Shown here piece by piece: positions 7,090-9,322 of a DNA stretch of 9,322 nt; position 1 is the stretch's first letter; each line of letters begins with the position of its first letter. The notes beneath the pieces were generated by a model, which had not been told where the DNA came from, made no database searches, and was given only the letters and a program-made list of their open reading frames with translations. The stretch comes from MAG-120531 sp041163765 (GTDB taxonomy: Bacteria; Bacteroidota; Bacteroidia; Flavobacteriales; Flavobacteriaceae). The position numbers and the translations under genes are program-made. The stretch covers positions 1 to 9,322 of the forward strand of contig JBEAQS010000071.1 of the NCBI GenBank assembly GCA_041163765.1, written 5' to 3'.

Positions 7090-7848
7090 ATGAACTATAC
7101 CCGTCATTTTTCTTCTATTGTTTTGGGCGGTGCTCTATTGGCAGGCTGTCAAACAGGGGGAAGGGATTTGGTGGTGATTGGGCATCGGGGCGCGATGGGT
7201 CATGTGTTGGAAAACACCTTGGCTTCGATCGACACCGCATTGGCCTTGGGGGTAGATATGATTGAAATCGATGTATACCGCATCGCCAGTGGTCATTTAG
7301 TTGTTTTTCACGATGATACACTGGGACGTCTGAGCGTTTACCCCGATTCCATAGAGCACCTGACCATTGAGGCCTTGGATACCATAAAGTTACACGACGG
7401 ACATGCTATTCCCACCCTTGCTCAAGTCATTGAGCGCATTCAAGGAAGAGTGCCTTTAAACATAGAGCTCAAAGGGGCGGGTACTGCTGAGGCTACCTAC
7501 GCGCTGCTTCAAGAGATGGCTTCCCCACACCAAAGTGACCCGCAGGCTTACTTGATTTCCAGTTTTCGCTGGGACGAGCTTGAAATCATACGCGCTTTGG
7601 ATGCGGATTTACCCATTGCTGTGCTGACCGAAGAAGATCCCCTTTTGGCGTTGGATATGGCACGTAAACTTCAGGCCAAGGCGATTAATCCGTATTATAA
7701 AAATGTGGATGCATCCGTAGTGGATGCTCTCCATCAAGCTGGTTTTCAGGTGTTTCCTTGGACCGTTAACGAACCAGAAGACCTTCAGGCGATGAAAGCT
7801 GCTGGTGTCGACGGACTGTTTACCAATTTTCCAGAACGACTTCGTTGA
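7090..7848 (+). CDS. Glycerophosphodiester phosphodiesterase-family lipoprotein
   Basis: GDPD-family enzyme, expected to hydrolyse glycerophosphodiesters such as deacylated phospholipids to glycerol-3-phosphate and an alcohol. The 252 residues form one TIM barrel: GHRG (31-34) with catalytic H32, ENT (41-43), metal ligands E59 and D61 in EIDV, catalytic H74 in FHDD, E126 in NIELK, and the C-terminal VFPWTVN and DGLFTNFP motifs. The N-terminus has a lipobox LAGC (Cys20), so it should be a membrane-anchored lipoprotein outside the cytoplasm. Its size is nearer the cytoplasmic UgpQ type than the longer periplasmic GlpQ type. The ATG directly follows the amylase stop, and its own stop overlaps the next start by 4 bases. 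A role in sugar use is not evident; it may be a lipid-scavenging neighbour. Confidence 0.9.
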   Translation: MNYTRHFSSIVLGGALLAGCQTGGRDLVVIGHRGAMGHVLENTLASIDTALALGVDMIEIDVYRIASGHLVVFHDDTLGRLSVYPDSIEHLTIEALDTIKLHDGHAIPTLAQVIERIQGRVPLNIELKGAGTAEATYALLQEMASPHQSDPQAYLISSFRWDELEIIRALDADLPIAVLTEEDPLLALDMARKLQAKAINPYYKNVDASVVDALHQAGFQVFPWTVNEPEDLQAMKAAGVDGLFTNFPERLR

Positions 7849-9125
7849 GGTGGGATATCGCCATAGTGGGGGCTGGTGCCTCGGGCTATTACGCGGCCAT
7901 TCACGCGGCACAAACCCTGGAATCTTACGGAATGAGTTACCGCATAGCGATTTTGGAACGCGCTGCGGAGGTGCTCGCTAAGGTGCGCATTTCCGGGGGT
8001 GGACGGTGCAATGTAACCCACGACCAACGAGATCCAAAAATCCTCGTGGAGCATTATCCCAGAGGCCATAAGGCCCTTTTGGGCCCTTTTCACCACCATG
8101 GCCCCGATCAAGTCATAGAGTTCTTTAACCAGTTAGGGGTGGTTTTAAAAACGGAGTCAGACGGGCGTATGTTTCCCGTCACCGACCGATCCGATACCGT
8201 CATTAACGCCTTGGTGGCGGAGGCTGATCGCCTGGGTATTCAGGTGTTGACTAAATCTTCCGTTCAAGCCTTAACGTACGATCCGTCCCAATCTTTGTGG
8301 CACATAGAGACCACCTCCCAGCCGCATCAGGCGCGCACCGTATTGGTGGCCGCCGGAAGCAGTCCTCAAATGGGCCGTCTGCTCGAAGACTTAGGCCATC
8401 AGATGGTACCGCCTGTTCCCTCCTTGTTTACATTCCATATTCAGGACGCTCGCTTGCAGGGATTGATGGGATTGAGCGCTGAGGTTTCCTTGCGCCTTTT
8501 GGACTCCCAAGGAAGACCTTCCAAACCCTTGGTGGCTACCACAGGCCCGCTGTTGATTACCCATTGGGGTGTCAGCGGCCCTGCGGTCTTAAAAGCCTCT
8601 GCTTGGGGAGCGCGTTTGCTGGCTGAATGGAAGTATCAAGGCACTATAGAAATCAATTGGTTGCCAGGGAGCACTTTTGATTCTATCGATAAGGCATTGG
8701 AAGCGTTTTCGTTGAAAGAAGCCAAAAAATCCCTGAATTTTAATCCGTTTTCCACCCTGCCTAAACGTTTATGGGAACGAATGATTACTGCTGCGGGTTG
8801 TGGTGGCGATCAAACATGGGCCCACCTCACCAAGGAACAACGCATAGCTTTGGCCACTGAACTCACCCAAGGCCAATATCGAGTAACGGGAAAGAGCACC
8901 TTCAAGGAAGAATTTGTCACAGCAGGTGGCGTTGATTTGGGGGAGGTGCGCTTTAAAGATTTATCCAGCAAGCGTGTTCCTCAGCTTTTTTTCGCCGGCG
9001 AATGCCTAGACGTTGATGCAGTTACCGGAGGATTTAACTTCCAAAATGCTTGGACCACTGGTTATCTGGCGGCTCAAGGCATCGTCTCATGGCTGTTGGA
9101 ACACCCAGTCGAGGCTGGGGATTAA
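7845..9125 (+). CDS. HI0933/YhiN-family NAD(P)/FAD-dependent oxidoreductase
   Basis: Cytoplasmic flavoprotein of the HI0933-like (YhiN/BaiN-related) family; the physiological substrate of most members is unknown. The 426 residues show the N-terminal FAD-binding GAGASG (9-14) with acidic E38 at the end of the second strand, the family signature KVRISGGGRCNVTH (46-59), and C-terminal FAGE (383-386) and VTGGFNFQNAW (393-403). The start is TTG at 7845; translation from there opens with the expected WDIAIVGAG strand, and no upstream ATG fits. TTG overlaps the preceding TGA stop (TTGA, 4 bases), suggesting translational coupling. Downstream mvaD follows after 28 bases. BaiN homologues reduce bile-acid intermediates, but nothing here supports that activity. 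Sure of family, unsure of role. Confidence 0.92.
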   Translation: MRWDIAIVGAGASGYYAAIHAAQTLESYGMSYRIAILERAAEVLAKVRISGGGRCNVTHDQRDPKILVEHYPRGHKALLGPFHHHGPDQVIEFFNQLGVVLKTESDGRMFPVTDRSDTVINALVAEADRLGIQVLTKSSVQALTYDPSQSLWHIETTSQPHQARTVLVAAGSSPQMGRLLEDLGHQMVPPVPSLFTFHIQDARLQGLMGLSAEVSLRLLDSQGRPSKPLVATTGPLLITHWGVSGPAVLKASAWGARLLAEWKYQGTIEINWLPGSTFDSIDKALEAFSLKEAKKSLNFNPFSTLPKRLWERMITAAGCGGDQTWAHLTKEQRIALATELTQGQYRVTGKSTFKEEFVTAGGVDLGEVRFKDLSSKRVPQLFFAGECLDVDAVTGGFNFQNAWTTGYLAAQGIVSWLLEHPVEAGD

Positions 9126-9129
9126 TTTG

Positions 9130-9137
9130 TATTTTTG
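9130..9137 (+). promoter_or_regulatory. Possible -7 element for mvaD (TATTTTTG)
   Basis: An exact TAnnTTTG match lies 16 bases before the mvaD ATG, just after the flavoprotein stop. No TTG is at the usual -33 distance, so this is weak. If real, mvaD would have a short leader and be partly independent of the sugar operon. No terminator hairpin is seen between the two genes. Confidence 0.25.
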
Positions 9138-9153
9138 GCCTTCAAAGTCTGCC

Positions 9154-9322
9154 ATGAAGGAGTTTTCCCCCATTACACAGCCCCACCAATCCATTCCCCA
9201 CCAAGTGGCCTGGCAATCTCCCAGCAATATTGCTCTGGTTAAGTACTGGGGAAAATACGATCCTCAGTTGCCCGCCAACCCTTCGGTGAGCTTGACGCTC
9301 AACCAGTGCAGGACCAACACCA
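9154..9322 (+). CDS. mvaD: Diphosphomevalonate decarboxylase, N-terminal 56 residues (cut by window edge)
   Basis: Cytoplasmic GHMP-kinase-fold enzyme that decarboxylates mevalonate diphosphate to isopentenyl diphosphate using ATP, the last step of the mevalonate pathway used by Flavobacteriia. Only 56 codons plus one base are present, out of roughly 330-360 expected. The visible part carries the family's opening motif: SPSNIALVKYWGKYD (22-36) followed by LPANPSVSLTL (39-49), typical of the flavobacterial branch. The ATG at 9154 leaves a 20-residue lead before the first conserved strand, normal for this family. It lies 28 bases after the flavoprotein gene in the same direction, so it may be co-transcribed with the operon or use its own weak promoter at 9130-9137. 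No Shine-Dalgarno is seen. Confidence 0.9.
   Translation, partial: MKEFSPITQPHQSIPHQVAWQSPSNIALVKYWGKYDPQLPANPSVSLTLNQCRTNT

Noticed and set aside
8072..8090. GGCCCTTTT direct repeat that resembles a hairpin plus T-run terminator
   Set aside because: It is inside the flavoprotein coding region and encodes conserved-context residues (LLGPF); too short to be a convincing terminator.
7785..8111. Minus-strand frame across the GDPD/flavoprotein junction
   Set aside because: Antisense to two conserved genes, with no recognisable domain or start context.
1..9322. Mobile elements, CRISPR arrays, defence genes, tRNA or rRNA
   Set aside because: No transposase, terminal repeats, regular spacer arrays, structural RNA or defence domains are visible on either strand; the genes are intact and tightly packed.

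Overview
The window looks like a chromosomal piece of a Bacteroidota genome, most likely Flavobacteriales. The evidence is a SusC/RagA-type TonB-dependent transporter, a flavobacterial-style LacI regulator, lipoproteins with short lipoboxes, start codons with no Shine-Dalgarno sequence, promoter-like elements close to TAnnTTTG, and a mevalonate-pathway gene at the right end. I cannot name the genus.

Layout: the left 1.17 kb is the N-terminal half of a susC-like gene on the minus strand, cut by the window edge. A divergent AT-rich intergenic region of roughly 0.5 kb follows. It carries a candidate susC promoter and several short palindromes that could be operators. Rightward, on the plus strand, is a very tight cluster: a LacI-family regulator, beta-phosphoglucomutase (pgmB), a GH65 maltose-phosphorylase-type enzyme, a GH13 alpha-amylase-type lipoprotein, a glycerophosphodiester phosphodiesterase-type lipoprotein, and an HI0933/YhiN-family flavoprotein. 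Gaps between these genes are 7, 1, 0, 0 and -4 bases, so they are almost certainly one operon. The start of diphosphomevalonate decarboxylase (mvaD) begins 28 bases further on and is cut by the right edge.

How it works together (inference from families): this is an alpha-glucan (starch/maltodextrin) utilisation locus. The SusC-like channel, with a SusD partner expected just beyond the left edge, would import oligosaccharides across the outer membrane. The GH13 lipoprotein would cut alpha-glucans outside the inner membrane. In the cytoplasm the GH65 enzyme would phosphorolyse maltose to glucose and beta-glucose-1-phosphate, which PgmB turns into glucose-6-phosphate. The LacI protein probably senses a sugar from this pathway and controls the divergent units. 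The inner-membrane sugar permease often found in such loci is absent from this stretch. The last genes (phosphodiesterase, flavoprotein, mvaD) have no obvious sugar role and may simply be co-transcribed neighbours.

I see a well-preserved but largely recognisable system, not a new one. The less ordinary parts are the paired palindromes in the divergent region, the two genes whose best starts are TTG, the missing permease, and the phosphodiesterase lipoprotein fused transcriptionally to the amylase.
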